The position numbers were made by a program, and so were the translations under genes. A stretch of 64,000 bases of DNA from Isoetes taiwanensis (Eukaryota > Streptophyta > Lycopodiopsida > Isoetales > Isoetaceae). This document shows, one piece after another, positions 22,468 through 32,500 of this stretch. The stretch covers positions 1,616,447-1,680,446 of the forward strand of contig JAJEKV010000041.1 of assembly GCA_021234155.1 (NCBI GenBank). The letters are read 5' to 3'. Numbering within the stretch: the first letter of the stretch is position 1; the number at the start of each line of letters is the position of its first letter. The notes below the pieces were generated by a model, which ran no database searches, was not told the DNA's origin, and saw only the letters and a list, made by a program, of their open reading frames with translations.

Positions 22468-23683
22468 TCAAAATCCTCTTTCTTTGACATCCTCATTGAC
22501 TTGTACTTGCTCTTTGTCTTTTGCATTGTTCATACCTCTTGTGTGTACAACCATGATTTCCTCTTGTTCTTCAATTTCCTGCACAAATCTGACGAAAGCA
22601 CTTTGCTCATTAGTTTTAGATTTTTCTTGTCTAGCAAAATATTCTTTTACACTACATCTGTCTTCATAGTGACCTACTGCTTTGCAAAATGCACAAACAG
22701 GGCATTCCTTACCAAAATGCCCTCTTTTACCACATTTTGTACAAGGCCTATACCAGCAATAGTCAGATGGGTGAGTGTTCCTCGAATAGTGAGCACAAGG
22801 GGGATATATTCTTTTCTCAGGTCTGGAACTTTTCATTTCTTGGAATTGTTTGGTAACCTCAACGAGCCTCAGATACTTTAGTTATTTCAGCTCTCACATC
22901 AGCCACAGGACCTTCTGCATCCTCCATTTTTAGCTTCTTCTTTTCTTTTTGAACATCATAGATTGGCACGGGTCCTAGTCCCATGTATTCATGCTCATAA
23001 TTTGGAAAGAAAGGATCATGGGGTGAGTGCAAATCATCAGGAAGATAGGAAATCATATCTGCAATCTCAGTAGCTTTTGTAAAAGCCTTATGCATTGAAT
23101 CAGACCGTTCTTGCTTCTAAATCTTGAGCATCTTCCTGTGTACTCTTGGTCTGCTGCTCAAACCTCTGATAAAAGATGCTACAAGATGTAGGATGTGGTT
23201 GGAAACCTGATTGATCAGACATTTAACAAGATATAGATTGAATCTTTCCACATATCGATGCACACTCTCACCATGTTTAATATGAAAGGTTTGCAATTCA
23301 AAGATCAAATCTTGAGGATCTAGCAACTTACCAAATCTTGCCAAGAATTTCTTGACCAATTCATCCCATGAGTTAGCTCCTAGACTCATAACATATTCTA
23401 GCCAAGCTCTAACCTCACCACTTTTGAAATACTTTTTAAACTCAGAAAACTTACAATCTTTTTTGCATCCATATTCTTGATAGTACTCAAAAGTTTTCAG
23501 AAAATTGTTAGCATTCATGCTCGGATCAAAAGTAGGAACAAGAATTGGCATGTTCAGCTCAAATTAATGGCAAGGCATACCTGTATTTGCTTGTATACTT
23601 ACTCCTGGTGCAGCAGCAGAGGCTTCATCATTTTCCTATGCTTCAGCATGCTCAGATGTTTCATTGTTTCTCCTGGGAGCCAT
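22468..23683 (-). pseudogene. Gypsy gag remnant with two CCHC zinc knuckles
   Basis: The likely start is ATG at 23683 (MAPRRNNETSEHAEA), closely followed by an in-frame TAG. The capsid-like region is open from 23551 and contains WLEYVMSLGANSWDELVKKF (Retrotrans_gag pattern). After further frame breaks near 23115 and 22860, the nucleocapsid part carries CTKCGKRGHFGKEC (22739-22698) and CAFCKAVGHYEDRC (22688-22647), both complete CX2CX4HX4C knuckles that would bind the element RNA. The start lies 22 bases downstream of the primer binding site, which supports it. Confidence 0.88.
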
Positions 23684-23704
23684 AAGTTCAAATTCCAGGA
23701 AATT

Positions 23705-23722
23705 ATCTCGGTAGGACCTCCA
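23705..23722 (-). promoter_or_regulatory. Primer binding site matching tRNA-Gln
   Basis: On the minus strand TGGAGGTCCTACCGAGAT is, from my memory of plant tRNA-Gln sequences, complementary over 18 bases to its 3' end including CCA. It sits 3 bases after a CA that would end the 5' LTR (position 23726) and 22 bases before the gag start. This is where a retrotransposon PBS belongs. Confidence 0.8.
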
Positions 23723-23725
23723 AAA

Positions 23726-25083
23726 TGTTGAAGGTGTTCCTGGCAAAACCTTCAACCTCAATGGTTTAGAACCTCCAGGTTGCTTAAGGCAACCACTCTA
23801 TGTGAAAAAATTCCAAGTAGAAAGCTCAAATAACAATCCTCAATCACTTTCCCAAAAGAGAAAAAAGTCTGCCTTGCAAGAAATGATGCCAAATGCAAAC
23901 AAGCAAGGATCTGCTTATAATTTTTGATGTCAAAGCTACTCAAAATCCTAAGGAATGTTGTGCAAAAAGTCAGGCAGATTTTAATCAGTGCAAATCACTC
24001 AAAAACGTACTCCTGACCGGGTCAAAATTTGGTCAATATCCCTGGCAGAGAGTGGATTTCTGTAACTTCAAAAAGGCAACTCTCTTTTGTGATTTGATGC
24101 TTGGATCTTTCTTAATATATCTGCACACAATGGTCAAGTACTCTTTTTACAAAGAAATATGCAGATTATCCTGGAGACTTATGTTTAGGTCTGACAGACT
24201 GTTACAGGCTATGAACAACAGGTTAATCTTGAGCTAATTGATGCTTGAGAGTTCTCTTTTGTCTTTTGGAGTAAATCCCAATGCTATCTATGCTTTCGCA
24301 GATGAAAGAATGCAAGGTACCCTATGAAAATGCAAATGTGGAATAGTATGAGCAGATTCTTGGCTTAGTTATGCAAATAGAGATCTCTTATCAGAGGAAT
24401 ATGCAAGCACTTTGATCAAGATCCACATATTCTGTTTATGCTTATGTGGAACTATTCTTTGCAATAATCTCTCGTGCCTAAATGCAAAGGTAAACAGACA
24501 GATTTTTCATGAAGCAAAACACAATGTCGAAAGAAATCATTCATAAATATTTTTCCAAGGATCGGATTTTCATTCATTCAAGAATCACACAGCAAACAAA
24601 GATAATCCCAAGCTCTATGTCTTGGGCACAAGATCAAATCAAGTATTCAATCAGGTAATTCACAGAAAATATCACAAATTCGTGCATAATCTGGCGTGTG
24701 GAAGGCAAATCCAAGCTCAAACCATTGAATTCGGTTTTTCCTCAAAGAACCTCGATCAGTCTTTCGCCTCAAAGCCCTCGAAAAAATCTGAGCAGTGTTT
24801 ACCCCTTTTCAAATCCTCTGCTCCGGCCTATTCTTGGCAAATCCAGGCCGGATCTTTGTCCTTTTATTCAGTTAATGAGTTCTTGGTTCAATAGGCAAAT
24901 CCGAAGTGCTTAGGTCATGATTAAGCAGTTGATTCAGGTGAATTTTGCCGGATCTTGGCGTAGCAGGGGATTAGTGTTCTTGGCAAAATAGATCGATATA
25001 TCCCACATGAACGTTTCAAAAAAAATAACCAAGATATATAAGGACTAACACATGCATTATTATTAATTATGACGTGTTATGCC
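23726..25083 (-). repeat. Probable 5' LTR and leader of the gypsy element
   Basis: The left edge TGTTGAAGGTGTTCC, next to the PBS, reads as ...CAACA at the LTR end on the minus strand. The right edge is uncertain; candidates are near 25055 (CTAACACA) or the end of repeat R at 25712. There is no recognised coding sequence. Open frames at 23893-24237 and 24622-24913 carry no motif. No second LTR of this sequence was found near 18 kb. Confidence 0.5.
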
Positions 25084-25712
25084 CACGTGGGACTCGGTAC
25101 CTCCACCGCTCCATCGCCCCATAGGGTGTACCACATGGCGGGGGTGATTGGACGGGGAAATTTAGGCGGGGGATGTTAGATAGGAATTTTTTTTTGCAAA
25201 CAATGTAGCCTGGCACAATTCCCAATAAACCCAATTTGAAGGCCTAAATGGACACTTTTTTGAAAATTCTTTTTTGCAAAAAGAATCTTTTTTTATGCTC
25301 TCCATGATGATGGAATCTTTTTTGCAAAACTAGATTTTTTATTTTTTGGCTCAAAGAGGGTATGGAAATATGGGTATGGAAGGGCTCATATGGGTATGTT
25401 TTTATGGAAAGGATATGGAAGGCTTAAGATGGGGATCATGGGAGATAATTATGCCAAGAACTCAAATGGAAACATCACATACCAAGAACACTTCAAGGGA
25501 TCTTCAAATCTTCAAAGTTGTCTTGGTTGAATCGCCTTCCCTAGCATGCATGTGTGATCTTTCATGAATGTCTTCACCTTGGTCTTCAAATGTCCACTTG
25601 CAAAGATCTATTCTCTTCAAATGAATTATGCTTCTGTATCTGTGTTCAAATCCAAGTGTAAGCATGAGTACATCACAATGTGTCTTGCTCTTCTCTGCCA
25701 TAGCATGGCAGC
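25084..25712. repeat. Long direct repeat R
   Basis: Direct repeat of L (16791-17988) lacking about 570 internal bases. Its right edge joins the copia integrase remnant exactly at 25712/25713, so that the copia frame runs on from integrase into repeat sequence. Confidence 0.8.
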
Positions 25713-26751
25713 AACTTCTTTCTATCTTTGTAGAACGTTTGCTCATCAAATACTATATCCCTGCTTATAACAGTTTTGTTTAACTCTGGTACAAACATTC
25801 TATATCCTCTAGTCTGTTCATCATAGCCAACTAAGAATTCTATCTCAGCTTTATCATCTAGTTTATGTCTTAATTCATTTGGTATATGAATATAACCCAA
25901 ACAACTATAAGCTTTCAAAAAACTGTAATCAATGTGATTTTCCTTTGACCATACAAGATCAGGTATATTACCTTTCAAACTTGATGTTGGCAGTTTGTTC
26001 TGTATGTAAATTGTTGTCTTTAAGGCCTCCTCATATAGATAATTTGGTAAACCTGAAAATTTTAACATAGACCTGACTGCATCAAGTAGAGTTCTATTTT
26101 TTCTTTCTGCCACACCATTTTGTTGTAGTGTATATCTACAAGTCAATTGCCTTCTGATTCCTCTTGCCACACAAAATGATCTGAAGTGATGTGACAGATA
26201 TTCTCCTCCCCTATCAGATCTTATGCATTTAAGTTTTCTATTAGTTTGCCTTTCCATTTCTGATACATATAATTTTAAGGCATCAAGAACTTGAGATTTT
26301 CTGGCCAGGCAGTATCCTTTACATTTTCTGCTAAAATCGTCTATGAATGATATAAAATATCTCTGACCACTTTTGCCTCTAACATTCAAAGGTCCACACA
26401 AATCAGTGTGAACCAGGTCCATTATATCTTCAGCTCGTTTGTTTGACTTTTGAAATGGCAGTCTGCTCAGTTTTCCTTTATGCATCCTTCATATATATGA
26501 TGATCAGTTTCCATAACATTACAATCAATAAGTCCTTTTTTAGCCATAAACCTCACATTGTTATAATGTGTATGTCCAAGTCTGATGTGCCATGTCTTTA
26601 TATCAGGAAATATCATCGCATTAATGCCATCAACAGCACAATTATCCATTTGAAACAAGTTACCAACTCGAGTTGCCAGAAATTTCAATTGATCATTCAT
26701 AAAATTTTTACAAAATTTCTTCTCAAAGCAAACTTTGTATCCCAAGTCCAC
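25713..26751 (-). pseudogene. Ty1/copia integrase remnant
   Basis: Pre-integrase block MDLGYKVCFEKK and then HIRLGHTHYNNVRFMAKKGL (about 26640-26581), with a zinc-binding His pair, followed by C..C losses (EGCIKEN). The core has LVHTDLCGPLNVRGKSGQRY (26413-26354, first Asp), FIDDFSRK, IRSDRGGEYLSHHF (second Asp, about 26220) and LQQNGVAERKNRTLLDAVRS (Glu, 26125-26066). The C-terminal region with AYSCLGYIHIPNELRHKLDD (25902-25843) and FLVGYDEQTRGYRMF ends at DEQTFYKDRKK, where repeat R begins. About 270 codons are open in one frame; one frame break lies near 26470. RT and RNase H are absent. Confidence 0.93.
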
Positions 26752-27395
26752 AAGTCAAACTGAAACTAGATTTTTTATTAAACTGGGAACACAGAGTACA
26801 TTTTCAACATTGACTACTTTTCCATCTAGATCTAGTAGCTGCAACATTCCACATCCCTCAATTTCTTGTAATTCTCCATTTCCTACTTGTACATGTCTCG
26901 AGTGTTCTGGGTTTTGATTTTTGAGCAAGATTGATGATGTTACTACTGATCTCTCAGCTCCACTATCAACTACAATCACAGATTTTTTATTAGCTCTTGT
27001 ATCAGAAATATTCAAAGAGCAAATACAGTTTACCTCATCATCATTTGCTTCTTCTTTGTCACTAGTTTCAGATTTTCCTCTTGCAATATGTACCCCTGCT
27101 GCTCCTCCTCTTTTCTTTGCAAAATTTTCCCTTCCCCTTGTGTCATATCCCTTGCCCCTTCCCTTTCCAAAAACATTTTTGGGGCTGGGACATTTGGCAG
27201 CAATTTCCATTTTGTAGGGGAAGGGGAGCAGGGGCTCCCCTTTCGCAAATTTGGCAAACCCGCTCCCAGCTGCCGCCAGTCGCCGGGCCCCTTGCCAAAT
27301 TTGCGGAGGGGGAGTTCCTGCTTCCCTTCCCCTATACAAGTGGGATGTGTGGGATGTGTGTCCTGTGGACTTCATCACAACGTTATTCAAAATGA
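26752..27395 (-). pseudogene. Ty1/copia gag C-terminus and protease remnant
   Basis: Protease: KKSVIVVDSGAERSVVTSSI (26982-26923), with the DSGA active site, then SRHVQVGNGELQEIEGCGML (about 26904-26845) and VENVLCVPSLIKNLVSV. Upstream is a basic linker (GKGRGKGYDTRGRENFAKKR) and the remains of the zinc knuckle, IAAKCPSPKN near 27205-27178. A 116-bp MITE sits in the knuckle region and is read through in the open frame. The capsid part of gag is missing beyond 27395. Confidence 0.88.
27217..27332. mobile_element. Stowaway-like MITE (116 bp) in copia gag
   Basis: Termini GGGGAAGGG and CCCTTCCCC form imperfect inverted arms of about 45 bp, including GCAAATTTGGCAA and its complement. The element is flanked on both sides by TA (27215-27216 and 27333-27334), the target duplication expected of Tc1/mariner-type MITEs. 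It is markedly GC-rich compared with its host element. Confidence 0.7.
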
Positions 27396-27502
27396 GAAAA
27401 TGCTTTCTCTATAGTAATTGTTGTGAATTCTGAGTATCCCGCAAGTCAAATCTGGCGTTATCCAAAATGAGGAAATGCTTTTTCTGTAGTAATTGTTGTG
27501 AA
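27378..27502. repeat. Tandem duplication, about 53 bp within a 72-bp period
   Basis: AAATGCTTT-TCT-TAGTAATTGTTGTGAATT appears at about 27398-27430 and 27470-27502, with matching upstream bases (CGTTATYCAAAATGAG). Confidence 0.9.
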
Positions 27503-27734
27503 TTTGCGTATACGCCAAGACAACGATCAATCACCATGTTGTTTGCAAACAACATTGTTAAGATTGCAAGAGGGGTAATATCAGAGAGAGAGATCCCAAG
27601 TCTACTGCCCTTTTTACATTTAGTTTGTGTAGCGTTGATTGAAATTTCAACAGTATTCTGAAGGTATGCTTAACTTACGTCTTTATAAGTTTATTTAGCA
27701 TCTTCATAACAGGGCTTAGCAAATGCACTATAAT
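27503..27734. other. Unassigned DNA
   Basis: Short spacer between the copia remnant and the duplicated segment; nothing recognised. Confidence 0.5.
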
Positions 27735-27825
27735 TTCACGGTTACTAAATTTGACACCTGAATGAGATGGAACGCCAGAAAAAAGTACTCCAAAGACGAG
27801 ATACAATAGCCCTATATTAAAAGAA

Positions 27826-28833
27826 GGGAAAATTATCAGTATACCATTAAAGTTTTCCAAATTTTCCAAAAAGCCACCAGTATTTTCGAAATTACCAAAA
27901 AGCCATCCTTCTACGTATTCTAGAAAGGAAATTAACGGAAGGAAAAAATTGGGCACCATTCTTCTGCTGCCCACCACCTATCGATTGCACCGGATCAAAT
28001 TGGAGCTTCATGTAGAAGATTTCGCTGCTTGTAAACTCTTGGCTCTTAGAAGCTAGCGGTAAGCCAATTATTACTATGCTAGAAATAATCCGAAGAAAAG
28101 TTTGTGCATGGTTTTATGCGAGAAGGAATGTTGCAGATACTGCTATTGGAATGCTTGGAAATGCAGTGCATAAATCTTTAGTTTCGGAAGCAGAAAGAGA
28201 ACTAAAGGAAGCAGGAAAGCGAGCAAGATATTATCAAGTTTTGCCTACAGATGATCATGTGTTTGAAATACGGACAGAAAAAAAATTCAAGGGTAGTGAA
28301 TTTGTTGGCAAGAACATGTCCATGTAACAGTTGGAAGACCTCTGGAGTATCTTGTTCCCATGCTAAATATCTGCAATTTATTTCACAAAGCTCCGTCCAC
28401 AAGAACTATGCACATGAGTGTTTTCATTGGCCTCCTATTGGAACACTTATGTAGGAAGTATTTGTCTCGTAGTGGGAGGGGATGATAGTACATTTGGATA
28501 ATTAACAAGAAAGCCATCGTCGAGCTCGAGCTGGATGTCCAAAGAAGAAGCGCATTCAAACCGAAGATGCATTGAAAGAAGTGCAAAAATTCACGTATGC
28601 TAACAGTGGGGAACAAACACGGCGCAATAGCTGAACATATAGAAATCCTGCACAATTTTTATGAACTTATCTTAATCTGACATGAAACTATATTGTATTA
28701 CTGTCTCTAGTTATTTGTTGTTCATTTTCTACGTTGAAGATAGGTTTCTCAATGGCTTTTTGGTAATTTCAAAAATACGGGTGGCTTTTTTTGAAATTTT
28801 TTAAAAGATTAATGGTATATTGGTAATTTTCCC
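27826..28833 (+). mobile_element. Non-autonomous Mutator-like element with TSD
   Basis: Inverted termini start GGGAAAATTA(T/C)CA(G/A)TATACC and continue as imperfect inverted repeats to the shared GCCACC block, roughly 50 bp. The element is flanked by the 9-bp direct repeat TTAAAAGAA (27817-27825 and 28834-28842), the length typical of Mutator-like elements. The tandem paralogue at 29091-29099 has TTACAAGAA once and no insertion, which is an empty site. Inside is a remnant of a MULE transposase C-terminus. Length is 1,008 bp. Confidence 0.95.
28076..28632 (+). pseudogene. MULE transposase C-terminal remnant with SWIM zinc finger
   Basis: The frame at 28076-28327 reads LEIIRRKVCAWFYARRNVA and ARYYQVLPTDDHVFEIR, the region that precedes the zinc finger in MULE/FAR1-type transposases. 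After a frame change near 28300 the SWIM finger RTCPCNSWKTSGVSCSHA (28311-28364) shows the CxC...CxH ligands, followed by KYLQFISQSSVHKNYAHECF. A further frame break leads to AGCPKKKRIQTED near 28525-28563, the basic GRPKKKR-like tail of this family. The DDE catalytic part is absent, so the element cannot move itself. Confidence 0.9.
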
Positions 28834-29264
28834 TTAAAAGAATTCTGGAATTTCATTTATGAGTGGATATAACTCTATTCCATAATGGTCATCTCCTGAC
28901 CATATAATAGATGTATACAACCTGGTTTCATCAGATGATCAACCTGGACAAAGTGAACCTCCTAAACTAAAATGTGAGCTGGTACACAACTTGCATTCAG
29001 CAAGTACTTCACGGTTACTAAATTTGACACCTGAATGAGATGGAACGCCAGAAAAAAGTACTCCAAAGACCAGATACAATAGCCCTATATTACAAGAATT
29101 CTGGAATTTCATTTATGAGTGGATATAACTCTATTCCATAATGGTCATCTCTTGACCATATAATAGATGTGTACAACCTGGTTTCATCAGATGATCAACC
29201 TGGACAAAGTGAACCTCCTAAACTAAAATGTGAGCTGGTACACAACTTGCATTCAGCAAGTACT

Positions 29265-29552
29265 GAAGTGCATATGTATTGCATTGTTCTCCAAATCTTC
29301 TCATAGCCCAATACCTGAGCTGTTCTCGAAGATACTAAATCGGGCAGCCTTCCAAATAAACTACAAAGTGCCACAATCCTGACCATCATTTTATTTGATT
29401 GGAAGGCACACAAGCACCATAACCACTGTTATACAAAATGAATTTACCGGACTCCTCAGCTCAAGATTTCCATGCCTTCAGTTTTATACGGTAGGTATTT
29501 CACATGACTCATCAATCAGTTGCACATGAACTTCAGGCCACAAAAATGGAAA
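29265..29552 (-). other. Probable 3' UTR of the TT9/CLEC16A gene
   Basis: Downstream of the stop codon at 29553 on the minus strand. An AATAAA signal on the minus strand lies at 29395-29390, about 160 bases after the stop, which fits a plant polyadenylation signal. Confidence 0.55.
29390..29395 (-). terminator. Candidate polyadenylation signal AATAAA
   Basis: Minus-strand AATAAA about 160 bases past the TT9/CLEC16A stop codon. It is the canonical hexamer, but plant signals are loose and usage is unproven. Confidence 0.45.
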
Positions 29553-32500
29553 CTACGAGTCTCTAACTTCCTTTGTATCACTCTTCGGGGATGATGCAGC
29601 TGAAGTGGGAAGATCCAATAGAGGCTGCAATATTTCCATGACCCTAGTTCTTTGATTCTTCATTCCTTCCTCGATAGCAAGTTTTGCTTTACTGCAACTT
29701 TCGTTATCTGCAAATGCAAGTGTCCATCTTCCATCAATTAACCGCCTTGACCGACTGCTGTTTCGATTTGCTGTTTCAGCTCTACCAGGTGTTGAAAACA
29801 TTATCAAACGTGGCGATCTAATACGCAGATGAAGCCACCTTCTATGTTCCCTATCAATTTCAGGCTGTATCAAAAAGGATATTAATTAGTATAAACAGAG
29901 AAAGAACCACATACCCAAAAGCTACATAGATGCAACTTATGCACCATTATCGGCTTATCTTATCCAACTTTAACCAATATTGGTGGTTGCAATTCTTTAC
30001 CAGAATAATCACTGCTATATAAGGAGGCCTTCAGACACCTGTTTAAAGGATGCATAGACTGGGACTTAATAATAGGTAATCCAGCACACTATCTGAAGTA
30101 AAGACTAGAGTTCTACAAACCAACTAAAACTGGGCCACTATCCTCCATCCTCTGTGCCAAGGCCATTGAAGAAATCCCACAAACCTGGTTTACATTTGGA
30201 ACTTCAAGGAATCATCATGGCAGTGTGTCCATACAACAAGAATCGGGGGTTCTGGCACTCACCATACAGCCAGCCAGTGCAGCCACAACGCGAATAACTC
30301 CATGGCTGGATGTTGAAGCATCATCCACGAGTAATAGCCATCCAGAAGTCCCTTCAGCAGCAACTATTAAATGGACAGCACGCTCTTTACCCCTTTCAAA
30401 GGCAACTTTGCATGGCATAGTATTGCCTGGAGCTACAGGGGACACATTTCAGGAAAACTAAAGATAAGAATCCATACCACCACCAAGGGATGGCAAGCTT
30501 ACAATTGTCTACCCAGCATTGTAAACTTACTTAAATTAAACTCAGTGCCTACTTTTGGCGCATTAGCTGCAGCTTCTAGACCGCCAGATCTGCCACCTGC
30601 GAAGGGAGGTTCATCTTCGATGAATCCTTGTGCAAAGAGACTTTGTACGTGTCTAAGTCCTACAAAAACCTGCAACGCAATGATTGTATGATGTATGTTA
30701 ACAAGGGGAGAATTTCCACCGTTATCACCTGGCTGTTCCTCCGCAAAATACCAGAAAAATGAATATGAACTTATGAAAAATTGTACCTTGACAGCTTTAT
30801 GCATCCTTTCAGCAACTGCAAATGATGAGCTATCATCTGTAGACAAAAAAGCTCAGAGTAAGAAGTGTCTTATTAAAACTACATGAAACACGAAAATATG
30901 GGTCTCATGTAAAACTATCTAGGTATAAGCAATTTCATACTCCAAAAATTCAGTTCATAAGTGAGTCAGTTATAATCAACATACCACTAGAGGTCGGCCG
31001 TCTACTTGTTGGCATAAAAACCGAGTTTATGAGCTTCTGAACTGAGGGAGCCTCTAGAGCTGTACAAACAACGTAGGGCAGTAAGACATCATTATAAGAA
31101 TGCAGTTTTGGCTAAAGAAATAAACATGCCTTTCTTGCAAGCTTCCCATTCTTCAGCTAGCACTGTCTGAAGTACATCACACCAACAGTCATATAGTTCC
31201 CTCAACAAGTCGTCCTTCGCTGCTGCATATGCATTCTGCCACATGAGCAGACCACAAATTAACCCCCGAGTAACGTTTGCATCGGAGAAATCACCACAAC
31301 AAAAGCACCCAACTTTATCTAAACGATCACTGTTCTTTCACAAGTCTTACCTGCAGTTGCAAGGAGTGGCTGCTATCCCCATGGCACGGGTAAATTTGCC
31401 ACAACAACCAGCCTGCTGGGCAAAGAGATTCTACGCATTGGAGCGGCCTGCGACAGAGGAAATGCAATAATGTTTCCTGAACCTGCAAGATGAGTTTCAT
31501 TTGCCTTCGAAATGGATAGCTTCAAATGACCCATGCATTTGCACAGAAGTTGAAAAATACAAGCATACTTTTAATAATTTATGCCATGCATGGATTTATA
31601 TATGCGATTCAAGTTAGATATGAGCCTTGATTCATTTCATTAAATAATTTATTTAAATACTGAAAATATATTCTGCCCAAAAAACTCCTTTTACACAATA
31701 CAGACAGATAATGAAGTACAAAACATATGCATGCATATTAAGTTCAGACAGCATATGACAAAAGTTAATCACACATCTAGCATGAACAAAAACTAGCTGC
31801 AAGATAAAAGAGTTTGAATTGAAGTCCAACACACCTGCTGCTTACGCTCCGCTGTATTGCCCATCTGTATATCGCAAATTTTGAAGCTGTAGGAGTTACT
31901 CTGCATGAGGAACTAATCCCTTAAGATAGGCAATAAAAATTGCAATATTTACAAAGTTGTATCGATCTTGGCTAACAAAAATAGGGTAATCTAGAGATGC
32001 ATCAGTGCCCTCAGGTTGAAGGAAAGGTGTTTGATGGCATGTATTTGAAATTTAACAGTCAAAGGTGATCCTAACTGGTGTTGAGGTTAGCACTGTAAAG
32101 TTAAAGAGTCCCCCATTGCTAGTGATGGCTATACTGCAAATGGAGGGCCAAAAGCCAATTAATCAAACAAAGAGCAAAAGCTAATCTATCAAACAAAGGC
32201 ATGTTATGAATATCCAACCTTTATTCCCGATTTGGCAATGTTGTGTTTAAGCTCCCCCTTTTCCTTGCTTGAAGTCCATCGTTCTGTCTGCCACCATGGA
32301 CAATAAAGATAAATTAACTATAAAAAGATACAAAAAGATGACTGGAACTGCATTCCTCACATAGATACGGGATAACCTAATCTAATTGCTGCATTCGGAT
32401 AGCAAAGACACTGCAAAACAATGTTCTGAACATGCGCACCTTCACTAATTCTTCAACTTCTCTATTTGTAGGAAACGAAAAAAGTATGTCCTCCTCTGAG

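Larger units (their letters stand above)
18640..23722 (-). mobile_element. Ty3/gypsy element with two RNase H domains
   Basis: On the minus strand the order is primer binding site (23722-23705), gag, protease, an RNase H domain, RT, the RT-linked RNase H, and integrase. All are frame-shifted. The extra RNase H before RT is of the kind carried by Tat-lineage elements, where to my knowledge it usually lies after the RT-linked RNase H. The 5' LTR should end at 23726; the 3' LTR was not securely found. The coding span of about 5 kb is otherwise full length, so damage is by point and small indel mutation rather than large deletion. Confidence 0.88.
27735..29264. repeat. Tandem duplication of a 257-bp segment, one copy split by a MULE
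   Basis: Unit 2 (29008-29264) is intact. Unit 1 runs 27735-27825 and resumes at 28843-29007, with the Mutator-like element plus its target duplication between. Both units start TTCACGGTTACTAAATTTGA and end TTGCATTCAGCAAGTACT. Without the insertion, unit 1 is 256 bp. The units differ at only a few bases. Unit 2 lies close to the 3' end of the TT9/CLEC16A gene and may be part of its downstream region. Confidence 0.95.

Noticed and set aside
27675-27977. 100-codon minus-strand ORF over the left end of the MULE
   Set aside because: It crosses the element boundary and translates terminal inverted repeat sequence.
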